The translations under genes and the position numbers were made by a program. DNA of 64,000 nucleotides, taken from contig PDHQ01000100.1 of assembly GCA_003339415.1 (NCBI GenBank), forward strand, positions 1 to 64,000. The letters are read 5' to 3'. Source of the stretch: Ophiocordyceps camponoti-saundersi (nom. inval.). Lineage: Eukaryota; Ascomycota; Sordariomycetes; Hypocreales; Ophiocordycipitaceae. The first letter of the stretch is position 1, and each line of letters begins with the position of its first letter. Positions 19,789 to 32,200 of this stretch are shown here, piece after piece. The notes below the pieces were generated by a model. The model searched no databases. It was given only the letters and a program-made list of their open reading frames with translations, and was not told the DNA's origin.

Positions 19789-20889
19789 TTAGCCGGTCAT
19801 CGGCAGCCGATCCATTTCGTAGCCGGTCTCCGGTTCGCCGACGGCAGCCTCCTCGTCCCTGACTCGGTGCCACTGCGCTGTCCTTGTCTCCGAGCCGGGT
19901 CGCGGAAGGGGCATATCGCACGTGGGGCTGGAGAGCTTTGGCCAATGCCTCCGATAGCTCCAGTATGCAACGGCCAAGCCCAGCGCGGCTCCGCAACAGA
20001 CGTCGTAAACATCATGGCGGTAGTCCTCACATCTTGAGATGGCGATGAGCGTGGCGCCGAGAAGAGGCAGCAGGCAGAGCAGAGCACGGCAGAGGTCCCG
20101 GCCACCGGCTGCGCGGAACAAATGCAGCTGACCGGCAAGGAAGAGAGCCAGGAAGCCCAGGCCGGCGAAAGACTGTGACGAGTGTCCGGACGGAAAGGAG
20201 CGCCAGCCCTCATGTAGCTTGTGGTTATCTGGCGCAGTGCAGACATCGATGGTGACGAGGTGGTTCGGCTCGGTGCCCGAAGCCGGACGACAACGGGACA
20301 GCATATCGGGACGAGGCCGGCCGACAGTATTCTTTACAACATCGGTCAGGAAGCCCGTGAGAACGGCGGCCACGATGAACGACAGGTAGGTGGCCTCCTG
20401 CTTGGCAAGCGAGGGCCGGAACACGAGGCCGTAGCCGATGAAGACGCCGATAGGAAAGACAAAGGCATACACGAGGGCCATGGCTGCGGAACGATGAGCT
20501 TCCTTGCTTTTCCGCATCGTACAAACCGAGACTGAGAGACTTACGCGCGGAAACGCGCTCGTGAACGGTGTGAGGAAAGGATATGGAGAGGTCGTTGATG
20601 AAGAACATGCGGTGGAACGGCCTGACAAAGAGGTTCAACTCGAACGAGAAAAGTTAGGCTTGAGGACGACGGGTTTACATGAAGAGCACTTACGGCGAGC
20701 CAGCCCAACGCCAACAGGAATAGGCCTACGTAGTCGGGCGCGTGTGTCGTCTGCATCAGGGGCGTGAGCGTTGATGAGAGGGAGAACGGGAGAGAGATGG
20801 GGGCAGCTTACCTGCCAGAGTCTTACCAGCCGCGACAAATCACGGCTACCGGCCGGCACCGACGATCTGACTTGCGGGCCGGACGACAT
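19789..20889 (-). CDS. DPP1: PAP2-family lipid phosphatase (diacylglycerol pyrophosphate phosphatase type)
   Basis: Four exons are read on the minus strand: 20889-20812, 20750-20694, 20638-20545 and 20483-19789, giving 307 residues. The three phosphatase motifs are intact: KNTVGRPRP (motif 1), PSGHSSQSF (motif 2) and SRCEDYRHDVYDV (motif 3, catalytic His and Asp). About six membrane helices surround them, with the first two spread over exons 2-4. Family members dephosphorylate phosphatidate and diacylglycerol pyrophosphate in the vacuole or ER membrane. The first exon encodes MSSGPQVRSSVPAGSRD. It is divergent from the WW-FF gene over 386 bp. DPP1 versus LPP1 type cannot be settled by eye. 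Confidence 0.85.
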
Positions 20890-21275
20890 GGCGCCGTAGT
20901 CTCTGGCTTCGGCGGGCGAGGCTATGAGGACATGTGGCCGGACTGGTGACGAGAGGCCGGCCTTGTCTGAACGGAGATGGTCTCGGCTGCTGAGTCCGCC
21001 CTGGCGGCACTGACGTCAAGGAGCTGAAATAACGTCGGTGCCTCCGGATGACGACGGCACGGCTTTCTCCATGGCAATGGATACCTATTGTATCACAAAA
21101 TTTGCTTCTGCTCTTCCGTCTTATCCTGTGAGCGTAGCTAATATTGGGATATGCCTTCTCCTTCTTGACATCGATCAGGTCGCCAGGGCGGGTATAGGGT
21201 AGCCTGCATTACAACGGCAACACTCGCGATAGGAGTGTTTTCTTTCTTCTACCTTCAACCATCACCAGAAACACG
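20890..21275. promoter_or_regulatory. Divergent promoter with a CRE site
   Basis: The 386-bp region between the PAP2 phosphatase and WW-FF gene starts carries a perfect palindromic TGACGTCA at 21011-21018, the site of CREB/ATF-type bZIP factors. No gene is seen. Confidence 0.5.
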
Positions 21276-22955
21276 ATGCTAAAATCCACGTACAAGCCGT
21301 CTGCCGCCTTCCTGGCTGCTACTGCGCCGCTACCGCCCGGCTGGTCAGAACACAAGGCTCCAACAGGTCACACCTATTACTACAATGCAAGCACAAAAGA
21401 GTCTACCTACCGCCGTCCCGGCCTCCCTGTCGCCGAAGCGTCGTCGTCCACGCCTCCACCGGCGCTTCCGCCTTACGCGCACATCCCGAACCTCGCCGAT
21501 CCTCAAGTCGCCAACGCCTACCGGGCTCATTTTGCACCCCCGCCGGCGCCGGCGCCTCGCCATGACGCCCGTTCAGGGTTTCAGGGACGGCCGCGCCCGC
21601 AGCCGGTGGACAAACCGGTGCGAAAAGAGGCCATTCCGGGATGTGAGCCGTGGGTGCTTGTGTACACGAAATATTCGCGGCGCTTTGTCCACCATCCTGT
21701 CAAGAACACCAGCTTCTGGCGCATTCCGGAGAAGCTGATGGCTGGCGTCTTGGAGCTGGACAAGGCGAGGCTACGGGCTAAAGCCTTGGGCGACGGACAG
21801 GGTGAAAATATGGAAGATAAGGAGTCTCAAAAGGCAAAAGACACTGCTGGAAACAAAATTGCGGATGGCGAAGTAGAGGGCGAAGTTTCCGAGTATGAAG
21901 AGGTCGAGGTCAGCGACTACGACGACGACGACGACGAGCACCGCTCAAAGCGGCAACGGACGGGCGAGTCTGCTAGCGACGACCAGGCTGAGGCAGTCGA
22001 ATTCACTGAAGCGGATATTGCCGCGCAACTGCAATTAATGGGCGAAGAGTATGGGCTCGAGCCGGGTATCGAAGGCGACGACGACGCGGCGAACTGGCCC
22101 GACGGGACCGACGACTTCACCGAGCACGACGCCAAGTGTCTTTTCAAAGACCTGCTTGACGACTTTAACATCAATCCTTACAGTCCCTGGGACAAGCTGG
22201 TCGAGGAGGACCGTCTCGTTGACGACCCGCGCTACACTGCGCTGACGACGATGCGAGCGCGCAAGGAGTGCTGGGACGAGTGGTCGCGGGAGAGGATCGC
22301 CTCGCGTCTTGAACAGAGAGCCAAGCAGGAGGTCAAGGATCCCAAGATCGCGTACCTGGCGTTTCTGCAAGACAAGGCGACGCCCAAGCTCTACTGGCCC
22401 GAGTTCAAGCGCAAGTATAAGAAGGAAGCGCCTATGAAAGACGTCAAGCTATCCGACAAGGACCGGGAAAAGGCATATCGCGACTACATAGGCAGACTGA
22501 AATTGCCGCAGGCCACCCTCAAGTCGGACCTGATGGCGCTCCTCAAGGCGCAACCCAGCCACTTGCTTCACTGCAAGTCTTTATCAGACGGCCTGCCGAC
22601 GCCGGTTCTCACAGACATTCGCTACATCTCGCTCGCGCCAAAGGAGCGCGACGCGCTGATCGAGGCCTACGTGCAGTCGCTACCGCCGCCGGGAGAGGAC
22701 GCGGAAGCGGCGGAGAGAGACGACAGGAAGAAGGAGCGCGATGCGCGCGAGAGGCGCGAGAGGGCGCTGGAGGAGCGCAATCGCGTCGTCGAGGAACAGC
22801 GGAAGCTGAGGGCGGTGGAATTGGCTGCCAGTAAGGCGCGGCTGCGACGGGGGGAGATGGAGATTGAGATGGCCATGCGCGTGGACAAGAGGGGGCTTCA
22901 GAGCCAACTTGCTCGCTCGCAGGGAGACGCTTCGTCTTTGGAAGAGTCCAAGTGA
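21276..22955 (+). CDS. WW-FF domain pre-mRNA splicing factor (Urn1/Dre4-like)
   Basis: A single-exon 559-residue protein. One WW domain lies at about 20-50 (LPPGWSEHKAPTGHTYYYN); the usual second Trp is replaced in STYRRP. An acidic stretch (EEVEVSDYDDDDDEH) and a nuclear-type basic run follow. Then comes at least one FF domain (CLFKDLLDDFNINPYSPWDK, about 290-345), and degenerate FF-like helices continue to about 470. The C-terminus is a long Arg/Glu coiled coil. Single-WW plus FF proteins of this size are Urn1/Dre4 homologues, spliceosome-associated factors. Prp40 has two WW domains and more FF repeats, so it fits less well. Confidence 0.82.
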   Translation: MLKSTYKPSAAFLAATAPLPPGWSEHKAPTGHTYYYNASTKESTYRRPGLPVAEASSSTPPPALPPYAHIPNLADPQVANAYRAHFAPPPAPAPRHDARSGFQGRPRPQPVDKPVRKEAIPGCEPWVLVYTKYSRRFVHHPVKNTSFWRIPEKLMAGVLELDKARLRAKALGDGQGENMEDKESQKAKDTAGNKIADGEVEGEVSEYEEVEVSDYDDDDDEHRSKRQRTGESASDDQAEAVEFTEADIAAQLQLMGEEYGLEPGIEGDDDAANWPDGTDDFTEHDAKCLFKDLLDDFNINPYSPWDKLVEEDRLVDDPRYTALTTMRARKECWDEWSRERIASRLEQRAKQEVKDPKIAYLAFLQDKATPKLYWPEFKRKYKKEAPMKDVKLSDKDREKAYRDYIGRLKLPQATLKSDLMALLKAQPSHLLHCKSLSDGLPTPVLTDIRYISLAPKERDALIEAYVQSLPPPGEDAEAAERDDRKKERDARERRERALEERNRVVEEQRKLRAVELAASKARLRRGEMEIEMAMRVDKRGLQSQLARSQGDASSLEESK

Positions 22956-23029
22956 GAGGAAGCTCGCCTGCTTATAGAATAATCCTACATGGTCGTTGGC
23001 TATCAGAGACGGATCGCCAACGATGCTTG

Positions 23030-24676
23030 TCATAGATCCGAGAAGAAACGGTCTGCCCTCGCCCGCGCATCTCGCGCTGAAGCGGCGATGTCATCCCTCG
23101 TTGTCACGCCGGCCTCGCTGACGTAGCAGTCAACGAGGTCGGCCGGCACATGTTCAAAGTAGACGTTGGATAAGCCGACGTCGCCTGCTTGGGCAGCAGC
23201 GCGGTCATCGTCGGCCCAGACTTGCGAGACCTGAGTAGGGTCATTGGCCTCGGATGTCGCGGGGGGATCCAGAGGCAGCACCTTTTCGCTCTCGGCCACG
23301 ACGACAACCTTAACGGCCGGGGCGACGTAGCGGGCAGTCAGGACGGCGGGCAGCGAGCCCGTCTTGTTGCTGACGTTGCCGCAGGCGTCGATGAGGCTGG
23401 CGCCGAGGACGAGAATGTGGGCACCGCGAGCGGCGAGGGCGACACTGGCATCGGTGTGGACGGAGACGCCGGCGCCGGGGAGGTTTCCGGCGGCGCGGAT
23501 GGAGGTTGCTATGGCGCGGGCCATGGAGGCACCTTCGAAGAGAGGGCGGGATTCCAGCACATTCACGTCGAGAGCGACTCCTTGGGCGAGGGCGCGGGCG
23601 AGGCACGAGGCGACGGTCGCGCTGGACGAGAGGGTGACGATGCGAATGGGAGACGAGGTCTCGGGATTCGAGGCCTGCTGCTGACTGACCCAAGAGACGA
23701 AGGCATCTTGAAGCGCGGTGCCGGATTCGGTTCGTTGTCGAGCGATGACCTGCAAGGCGTCTAGGACTTCATCAACGAAGCCATCAGGGAGTCTGGCCGA
23801 GCCATCTCGGGGAAGCTTCGTTTCGATAACAGCCAAAGCTTCGAGGAGCAGACGGAGGATAGAGGCGCCCATAGCCTCACGGCCGTTCTTCCACAGATGC
23901 CAGGCGACGACGCGAAGGCTACGCCACCAGCGGGCCGAGTCGACGTCACGATCGAGAGCTGAAAGGACGCGGGTGAAGGTATCCAGCGCGACGGAAGCTA
24001 ACTGATGGGCACCACTAACACGGTCGTCGCGCAAACAGCGCAGACCATGATCGAGGATGGCAGCGGCAGCGGCAGGCCGGATTTCGAGCTCGAACCAGAC
24101 GCGACGGAGGCTATCGAGTAGATGAGGCACCCCTCGAAAAGAAGCTTCGCCGTCGTCTTCAGGCACATCGGCCGGGTCGAACCAGGCGAAGCTATCATGC
24201 TCGTCATCGAGCTTGATGGCAGCCTCGTCACGATCATGTCGCAGAGCAAAAGCAAAAGGATTAATGGTCCACTCGCGGCCAACAGACCGATCAACGAAGG
24301 AATACGGTTTCCCCTGACGCAAAAGACGTAGCGATCCGGGTCCCAAGCCCGTCTCCTCGGCGAGTTCGCGCCATGCCGTCGTCAACGCATCGCCATCCGT
24401 AGCCTCGACGCTGCCGGAAATAGGCGCATAGCAATGGCTTTATATACTCGTGCGGTTTTTTTGTGATAGCCCTTGAGCTCGTCGGGTCCGAGGAGCAGTT
24501 GAATCAAAAGGAAGATAGGAAAAGCTGGCCTACCGGTATGTCCTGACATGAGCGCTCCTCTGGAATAGCGCCACTTGCGGTGGTTGACCGTTCGGCGGGA
24601 ATCGGAAGATGAAGCTGCCGGCAACCGCCCGCTTCTCCAGTGGAGCAGTCGAAGCTGCAGATGAAGCGGTGGCCAT
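23030..24676 (-). CDS. Nudix-like domain fused to an eIF2B-alpha-like domain
   Basis: Two minus-strand exons, 24676-24534 and 24437-23030 (96-nt intron), give 516 residues. The N-terminal half is Nudix-like: VAGSFIFRFPPN, then APISGSVEATD and WRELAEETGLG. The REUXEEXGU core is present, but the upstream Glu of the Nudix box is Gly. The C-terminal half (about 250-516) resembles eIF-2B alpha/beta/delta-type folds (IRIVTLSSSATVASCLARAL, VHTDASVALAARGAHILVLG, NKTGSLPAVLTARY). Such fusions are a recognised fungal type of unknown role; a metabolite repair or sugar-phosphate isomerase-like job is only a guess. Upstream in-frame Met codons (for example near 24733) could extend the N-terminus. Confidence 0.78.
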
Positions 24677-24983
24677 GGCGGTGCGACGGTGGCGGCTGAT
24701 GACCCGGACGAGGGATAGACGCGGCGATGGCATCGCGGCTCTGTGGGTGTTCAGCGGCTGATGACGATGGTCGTGTGTGAGCTTGCATATTCCTGATGTT
24801 GTGCGAGTAGAAGTATATTGAAGCTTCAAACCACCGAAGATTTACCAAGCCAACAAGCGAGCAAGTCTAGTATATTTTCTTTTAGAGTGCCCAACGACCG
24901 TCCCTCTCCCTGCTCGTCTCTCTCTCTCCCCTTGTCTCTCTTTCTTCCCCTTGCGGGATAGATTACGATCTCTCCTCATGTCT
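24677..24983. other. Intergenic between the Nudix/eIF2B and sidA genes
   Basis: A short region with the promoter of the Nudix/eIF2B-like gene and the 3' flank of sidA. It includes a CT-rich tract near 24906-24950. No gene is seen. Confidence 0.5.
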
Positions 24984-26653
24984 CTAGCTCGAACTGTTTC
25001 TCCTGCTGAACCCGTCTCCGAAGATGGACTCTACGATTTCCCCTGATCTCGTCGCGAGGACGGACAAAAGTGTATCACTCAGCTGTGGCCGGGGATGACA
25101 TGTCAGCCAAATCGGGATCCCGTAAGACTGAGGCTTCAAAAGTCTCACCCCGTGCGTGCCCTCGCAGCAGCCCTGCAGCCAGATGCCTGCGTCTTCAGCC
25201 ACGGCGCCGGCCTGAAACTTGATACCATAGTCGCGGCCAACGGCCAAGTTTCGCTGACCGTCGTCCGTTTCTACCGTCCAGCCGTCGATAGCGGGCTCCT
25301 TTGGCAGCATGTCCCAGACAGCGCGAAGCATCTGCACGTGGGCGTTGCGCTGGTACCCCGTGGCGGCGATGACGAGATCGACGTCGAGCGTCTCGTCCTC
25401 CTCCTGCTCTACGGCACCGCCGCCGACGCGCTGCACCCTGACGGCCAGGCCTTCGTCACGCGAGGGCTCGAGCCGGACGATTTGGCGGCCACCGAGGATG
25501 CGATGCGGCCATTGCGTCTCGTCGGCACCCAGCCGGCGCTTCTGGTCGTACATGCGCTCGTACAGCTCCTCGATCAGGCTCAGGCGTACGACGCCGTAGT
25601 TGGTAGCCCGGGCTTCGGCCAGAAGGCTACTGCGGTCCTTGGCCGGCTTGGGATAAAGGCAATCGATGTACTCGGGGTTAAAGACGGAGTTGACGCTGAG
25701 ACGAGAAAGCTTTCAAGTCAGCGTATCTGCGCAGACAAGGGAAAGAAGAGGAACAGACAAAGGTTGTTGACGCACAAGGGGGAGTCGTCGCTGGGCCGAA
25801 GGAATTCGGACCTCATCACCAGCCAGGTGCGAGCGTTGGGATAGAGCGCCGGCAGGTTGTGGAAGATCTCGGCCGCGCTCTGCCCAGCGCCGACGACGGC
25901 GATGCGGTAGGCGGCCGCCGTCTTGGGCAGAAGCTGGCGGATGCGGTGGTTATACTCAGACGAGTGTACGACTCGCGGGTTCGACAGCGGCAGGCTCGAC
26001 GGCACTGACGGCTGACCTCCGGTGGCGAGCAAAACGTTGCGACCGCGATAGGTATGTCGTTGACCATTTCTGACGTTTTGGGTGACAACGGCGAAGGTCC
26101 GGACGACGGACGACGATGCCGAGTCAGAAACGGGCTTGACGGCGACGGCCTCCATTCCGAACCGCACAAGGTGATCAAAGTGCGAGGCGCACCATCGAAG
26201 ATAGTCCTCGTACTCGGCACGGGCCGGCAAGAAGGTACCGAGGTTGGTGAAGTCGACGAGCCGGCCCTTTCGATGAAGGTAATTGAGAAAGGTGAATTCG
26301 GATCGAGGGTCTCTCAGCGTCGCCAGGTCCTTGACGAAGGAGATCTGCATCTTGGCTCCCGGAAGAAGCATGCCGGCGTGCCAGGCGAAGCTTTCCTGCT
26401 TCTCGACGAAGAGCACCCTCGGAGGAGAGCCGTCGGCCAACAGTCGCCCTCCGCTGGCCAGCGCGTCGTGCATGGCGATGGCCACTGCCAGGCTTGCGGG
26501 GCCGAAGCCGACGCAGACGAGGTCGTAATCACAGTCGTCGTCGGCATCATCAGTTGCTGAGAGGAAGCGAGATGGGTTCATGGCTTGTCGCCGGGTTACG
26601 AGACCGTTGATGCTCTGGCAACTGTTGAGGGCCACGTCGCTGTGAGGAGACAT
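24984..26653 (-). CDS. SIDA: L-ornithine N5-monooxygenase, first step of hydroxamate siderophore synthesis
   Basis: Two exons, 26653-25776 and 25695-24984 (80-nt intron, GTGCGT...CTCAG), give 529 residues. The FAD-binding motif GFGPASL lies at 49-55, the NADPH motif GAGQSAAEI at 255-263 and the DLVIAATGY substrate-side motif near 400. The splice restores [17 protein letters not shown], which matches the family. The enzyme uses FAD, NADPH and O2 to make N5-hydroxyornithine, the committed precursor of fungal siderophores, in the cytosol. It faces away from the NRPS gene across 2.55 kb with four SreA-type boxes, so both genes are probably repressed by iron. Start: first Met of the open frame, with an unstructured lead. 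Confidence 0.93.
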
Positions 26654-29204
26654 TTTCCGTCTCTCTCAGTCTCTCTCTCTCTCTTTCTGAATAGGTAGAA
26701 AGTATGTGAATTTCTTTCGTTGCGGTTCTTCTTTCCTTGTTCTGGCTTGTTCTTCTTTACTGCTGGCGAGACTCAATCCTATCCTCGTTGCGTCATTCAC
26801 CCGGGTTTTGAACCAGAAGTGCCCCCCCCGATGCGACGTGGTGCAGGTTTAGCTGAAGCCCGAATCGGAGGGAAAGAGGAGGGGCACGGGAAGTAAGAGA
26901 GAGCGGAAATAGTGAGAAGCTGTTTTTCCTTTTCGCTACCTTGGCTTTTCTTATGTTCTTCGCTCTTCACTGAGGGAATATCTGATTGTGAAGCTATCGT
27001 CTGTATGAATGCAAGTGTGTCTATGTATAGACATGTCAACTGACCGACGCTTCGCTGTGCGGATCCTTATTGTGCAGCCGTTATTTTTATGTCTATATTT
27101 ATTACCTTTTGAGGGGCCATTGAGGTAAGTGGGTGCATAGACGATACGTCGAATCAACTTTGTGAACAGAGTCGCCTTGCATAGCCAAGGGTTGTCTTCC
27201 TTTTCTGCATCCCTAGAATAGCACATATGTATGAGTTATATGCACATATATACATGGATAAATACATATGTACATATGCACATACACAAACACGCTCATA
27301 ACAATCAAGATGGACGAACAAAACAGAAGCCTCTCGAGTCTCAGCGCTCACAAAGCACGGTCCGCTGCCATGAGATCATCGTCCGTCGTTGCTCAATACG
27401 ATGCGGGTCGATCGACACATTCCCAAACGAGCTTGGCGAAGACGAGGATGGCCCCTGCAGCGAGACCATTCTAGGAATCTGGACCCAACGCCCAGCAAGG
27501 TCATCCGTCGTCGTGGTTATGCCGATATACGGCTTAGCGATTTCATCGTAGACCGCTATCTCTTTAAGTGACGCAGCCACGAAAGGTATTCGCTTTAAAA
27601 GTGAATTAGGTATCTGTAGTTTTCTTTCTCTTGTCAGCTGTCCAAGTCATGGGGGTTAGGGCATATATGTGCATTCTCTGTGTATAATATACGCCTGCGG
27701 GCGTCGGCTTTAGCATCAACAGCCGACCGTCTTCGTTCCTCTTCTGCTCCGTCGTACTCGTGTGAGCACGGAATGACGCCGAGCTGGTATCGTCCCAGTC
27801 TCCCAGCCTCTCCACTTGGGCCGTATCATGCACTCATAAGATACCGAATGAGGAAAGGGTCACTGCTATCGCGGAAGGGGAGAAGGGGGGGCTCCAGAAT
27901 TGCTTTTCTCATGCCCGACGGGGATACATGTTTCGAGGAGGTCCGAGATGAGGCCCGAGATGGGCCGCTAACGGGGGATCTACAGGGATTAGGTGAGGCA
28001 TTTTGTTATCTGATCATCAGATAATAATCATCAGATAACAAATAAACAGCTCGCATCTGATAAGATCCTGCGGGATTAGTCAGTTGACTATGTAAACAAC
28101 AAGCATCACCATCCCCCTCAAAGCCCGGCCTCTACCGGACCTACCTACCAAGGTACCTACATACCTACCTCCCTATCTAGGTCACTCCTTTACAGAAACC
28201 CCGCCGAGAAGAACACGGCTTCGTTGCTACTCTATGTACATGACCTTCGGGATCAAAATTAGTACAGTATGTACTCTTCGACCGATCGGAGGTCTGACAG
28301 TTTCCGGCCTCTTGCATGCGTCTCGGACTAGCACTGCAGCAGCGCCTACCTACCTACATACATACATACTGTACATACCTCCCTTCTCACCCACTGGGCC
28401 ACGCATACATGTACGTATGAGCTGTGCACTGTGTGCTCTGAGGGCCGGAATCAAGGGGCCTCTTCTACACAGCAGCATACATACCTAGGTACGTATGTAG
28501 GTATGTATGTATGTTCATATTTATGTACAGCATGCGTTGTTTTCTCCTCCCAGTCCTTCTCCTCGTCGGCAGTTGTACATACATATATATGTAGATTTTC
28601 TTACGTCACGAGGCCGTGTTCCTTCTGCTCCGCAAGTGGACTGTCTCCATCATCTATCCGGCTCTCGCTTCGTGATACCCCGGCCGGCATCGGGGGACGC
28701 TCTTCCGCATGAAGCAGCTCAGTAACTCTGTCCTTGGCCTCGTTTGTTGGTCTGTGCGCTGGCCTTTCTCCAAGTTCCGGTTGGTGACGTCGTCGTTGCT
28801 TGCAATGCCGTCTTCACGTGCCTGAGAGTTGTGACTTCCCTTCGGTCCTTCCCAAGTTTGCACCATTCGGTTTGCATCGAATGGGTGGGGGAAGGGGCAA
28901 AGGATGAATAATCCAATCTGCCGTATCGTGACCACAATTTCTCTCGCCTCACTTAACAGCTGTCTCCTTGCATCGATTCATTTCGCTTGACCATCGCTCT
29001 CCGTTGACTCACGTCACTTGTAAGTCTATTCTCGAATTATAGCCAAACTCACTCATACCAAAGTCACTATGCCTTCCTCATCATGATTCATCGACATCAC
29101 TCCGCTCAACTCACTTTAAGCCGCCAGCCTCTGAGTTATAAGATGCTCGAGGTTCCTTTGCGTCTTTAACTGCAGTTCCAGGCTTCCGTCTCACCCATCA
29201 AAAA
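26654..29204. other. sidA-sidC divergent intergenic region
   Basis: 2.55 kb without a convincing gene. It holds a cluster of four iron-GATA boxes at 28006-28063 and CATA and CTAC microsatellites (about 27240-27290, 28130-28180, 28340-28390, 28480-28510). The left end is CT-rich before sidA; the right end is the NRPS promoter. A short minus-strand frame at 27341-27580 is not supported as a gene. Confidence 0.6.
28006..28063. promoter_or_regulatory. Cluster of four ATCWGATAA iron-regulatory GATA boxes
   Basis: Perfect sites lie at 28006-28014 (TTATCTGAT, minus), 28016-28024 and 28030-28038 (ATCAGATAA), and 28055-28063 (ATCTGATAA). This nonamer is the established binding sequence of fungal iron-sensing GATA repressors (Urbs1, SreA/Sre, Fep1). 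Position: about 1.35 kb from the sidA start and 1.14 kb from the NRPS start, suitable for joint repression in iron-replete cells. The function here is inferred from the sequence and the neighbouring genes. Confidence 0.85.
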
Positions 29205-32200
29205 ATGACCTCCAACGCCTTGTCTATACTTAACCCGTCTCCAACCAGGTTATCGGGTCCAAGCTTGCTTCATCAGCTCATCGCTCCGCCCTCTAATCAC
29301 TTAGCTCTCGATGAGCTGTCACGGAATGGGAGATTGCCATACACGTATCGGGCCTTGCACGATGCCGCTGAAGCCATCGCTCGCCTCATAACTAATGCTC
29401 GTCAACCCGATGACCGGAGTCGCTCTCCTTTCATCGTTCCCGTTCTTGTCCCGCAGTCATCGCTACTGTACATCTCTCTGCTCGCTATTCTCAAGGCTGG
29501 GGGTGCCTTCTGCCCTCTCATGTCGGATGCTCCTCGTGAGAGGATTCAGTTCATCCTCAACGATGTCTCCGCTGTCGTTGTCCTCGCCTCCCGATCTCTG
29601 GCGCATTTGGTGCCCGCGGAAGACCATGTCCATGTTATAGTGGTTGATGCCGACGAGAGCTGCAATCCTGCCCTCCCATGTCCAGAGCATCGGGAACCCG
29701 CTCCAGAGGACGTGGCCTATGTCATGTACACTTCTGGGTCGACAGGAACGCCCAAAGGCGTGTGCGTTTCTCACGATGCCGTGACACAAGCCCTTCTAGC
29801 CCACGACCGTCACATACCGGAATTCATCAGGTTTCTGCAATTCGCTGCGCCCACATTCGACGTCTCAGTTTTCGAAATCTTCTTTCCCCTTTTCCGCGGC
29901 AGTACCCTTGTTACAGCCCGTCGCGATGAATTGCTTGATGATCTGCCTTCGGTTATTCGAAAAATGGATGTTGATGCCTGCGAGTTGACGCCCACAGTTG
30001 CTGCGAGCCTGCTCAAGAAACGACGGCATGCCCCTTCTCTGAGGCTTCTCCTGACCATTGGCGAGATGCTGACCCGCCCCGTGGTCGAAGAATTCGGAGG
30101 GTCGGAGGACAGGCCCAGCATATTATGGGCCATGTATGGACCGACAGAAGCTACTATCCATTGGTGAGACGTGACTGCAATTGGCCGCTGCTGTTTCTTG
30201 CCTGTTAAGTCTGACCTGTAAGATAGTACGCTACAGACGGCGTTGCCGGCCGGGTCACCCATGGGCAACATTGGAATTCCCCTGGATACAGTCTCATGCT
30301 TTGTTGTCGAGCCTCGTACTTCGGCACATGGTGATAGTGACTTTAGAATTCTCCCGCTCGGCGAGATTGGTGAGCTGGCTGTTGGTGGCTACCAGTTGGC
30401 CAGCGGCTATCTCAATCGCCCAGAGCAAACCGCATCTGCTTTCATCACTACCTCTTACGGCCGAGTGTACTTGACGGGAGACAGAGCTCGCCTGACGCCT
30501 GACGGAAAGCTCGAATGTCTTGGTCGCTTGACCGGCGGTCAAGTCAAGCTACGTGGCCAACGGATCGAGACTGGGGAGATTGAACAGTCGGCCCTGAAGA
30601 CCCCTGGCTGCCACGGAGCGGTAGCGGCAGTCGTTGACTCTAACCTCATTCTTTTCTGTGCCGTCGACCCAGGCACTACCGAGGATGCAATTACTGCGAG
30701 CTGCAGAAGCTGGTTGCCACGGTTCATGGTCCCTGGAGATATTGTTTTGATGGCTGAGTTCCCTCGCCTACCAAGCGGTAAGGTCGACACGCAAAGGCTC
30801 AAGAGCAGCTACCACTTATCAGCGTCGGTCGGTTCTTCGACGGAACTTGGCCAAGGGTCGCTTGTCAAAGACGCGGAAGTCATTCAAGTGATTTCATCTG
30901 CGCTGGGCCGACAAGTAAGCAAGCGAATGACGATGGCCATGGCTGGCGTAGATTCCCTTACGGCAATCAAGGTGGCGTCTGCGCTGCGACTCGCGGGTTA
31001 CGCGATAACTGTTCTTGATGTGCTGCAACCAAAGACAGTAGCAGACCTCTGCTGTCACGTCCGCAAAGAACGCAAGATGACGACTCCGGATGGTCAGATC
31101 CCTACCGTGAGCATGATGGCGGACTTGGACCGAATCTGTGCGGAAAACCCCGGACTGATGCTGGAGAAAGAAAGCATTGACGACGTGATTCCGTGCTCTG
31201 CGCTCCAAACGGCCTTGCTGGCAGAGACGTCGCGGGATCCCCAGCTCTATTGCAATCAGGTCCAGTTTCAAGTCGCTCCGGGATATGCTGCTTGTGATGT
31301 CGTGGATGCCATCTGTCAAGTGGCGGCAAATAACGAAGTCATCCGCTCAGGCTTTGTCCCGTGGCGGGGTGGGTATGTCACCGTCTTGTCCAGGGAGTTT
31401 GATAACGTCCGCGTTGTGCCACATTTCGACGAGGGCTTTTCTTTCCTTGAACTGAGTGACTTCTTAAGGCCGTTTCGGGCGCAGGTTCAGCAGCATGGGA
31501 TCAATGCAGGACCGCGGGTACTATTCCAGGTTCACCACGCAGTGTATGATGGATGGTCAATGGACTTGATGTTATCCGATTTGTCTGATCTGCTGCGCGG
31601 TGTTCCGCTTGCTCCGCGTCCGCAGTTTCGGACCTTGTTGCGTCATCAACTTCGAGACAACAAAGATGTTGACGATGACTTGGCAAAGCAGTTTTGGGGC
31701 AATCACCTCGCTGGATGGAACAGGTTCCCTTTCCCGAAACTGGCTGCTCGATGCCATTCTCTGTCGAGCGATATTGAAACGAGGAAGCACATGCTCACGA
31801 TACCTCCCCAGCGGGTTAAACAAGTGGCAACACGTCAATCAGTAAGTGCACAAGTACTGTTTCAAGCATCTCTGGCTTTGCTGTGGAACGGTGCCACCGG
31901 AGAACAAGATATGGTTCTCGGGTCTGTCACGTCTGGAAGGACGATAGCCGTTGATCGGATCGAGGAGATGCTCGGACCTTGCATCGCCTCCCTTCCTATC
32001 CGAGTTGATCTTAATAGCATGCTCTCTGTTGACGACTTGTTGAGGGACATTCAAGCCAAAAACCGGACGATGATGCAACACTGCACAATGCCCTTGTCCG
32101 AGATCAAGAAATTGACGGGACTGCAGCCGTCTGAGAGTCTGTACGATGTTCTGATGGCCTACCAAGAGTCTCTCGAGAGCTTGAGACGACAAGACTGGCT

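Noticed and set aside
27341..27580. Minus-strand 79-codon frame in the sidA-sidC intergenic region, with a neighbouring frame reading GAILVFAKLVWECVDRPASY
   Set aside because: It looks slightly protein-like, but the two halves are in different frames with no convincing splice sites and no recognisable family. At most it is a decayed remnant.
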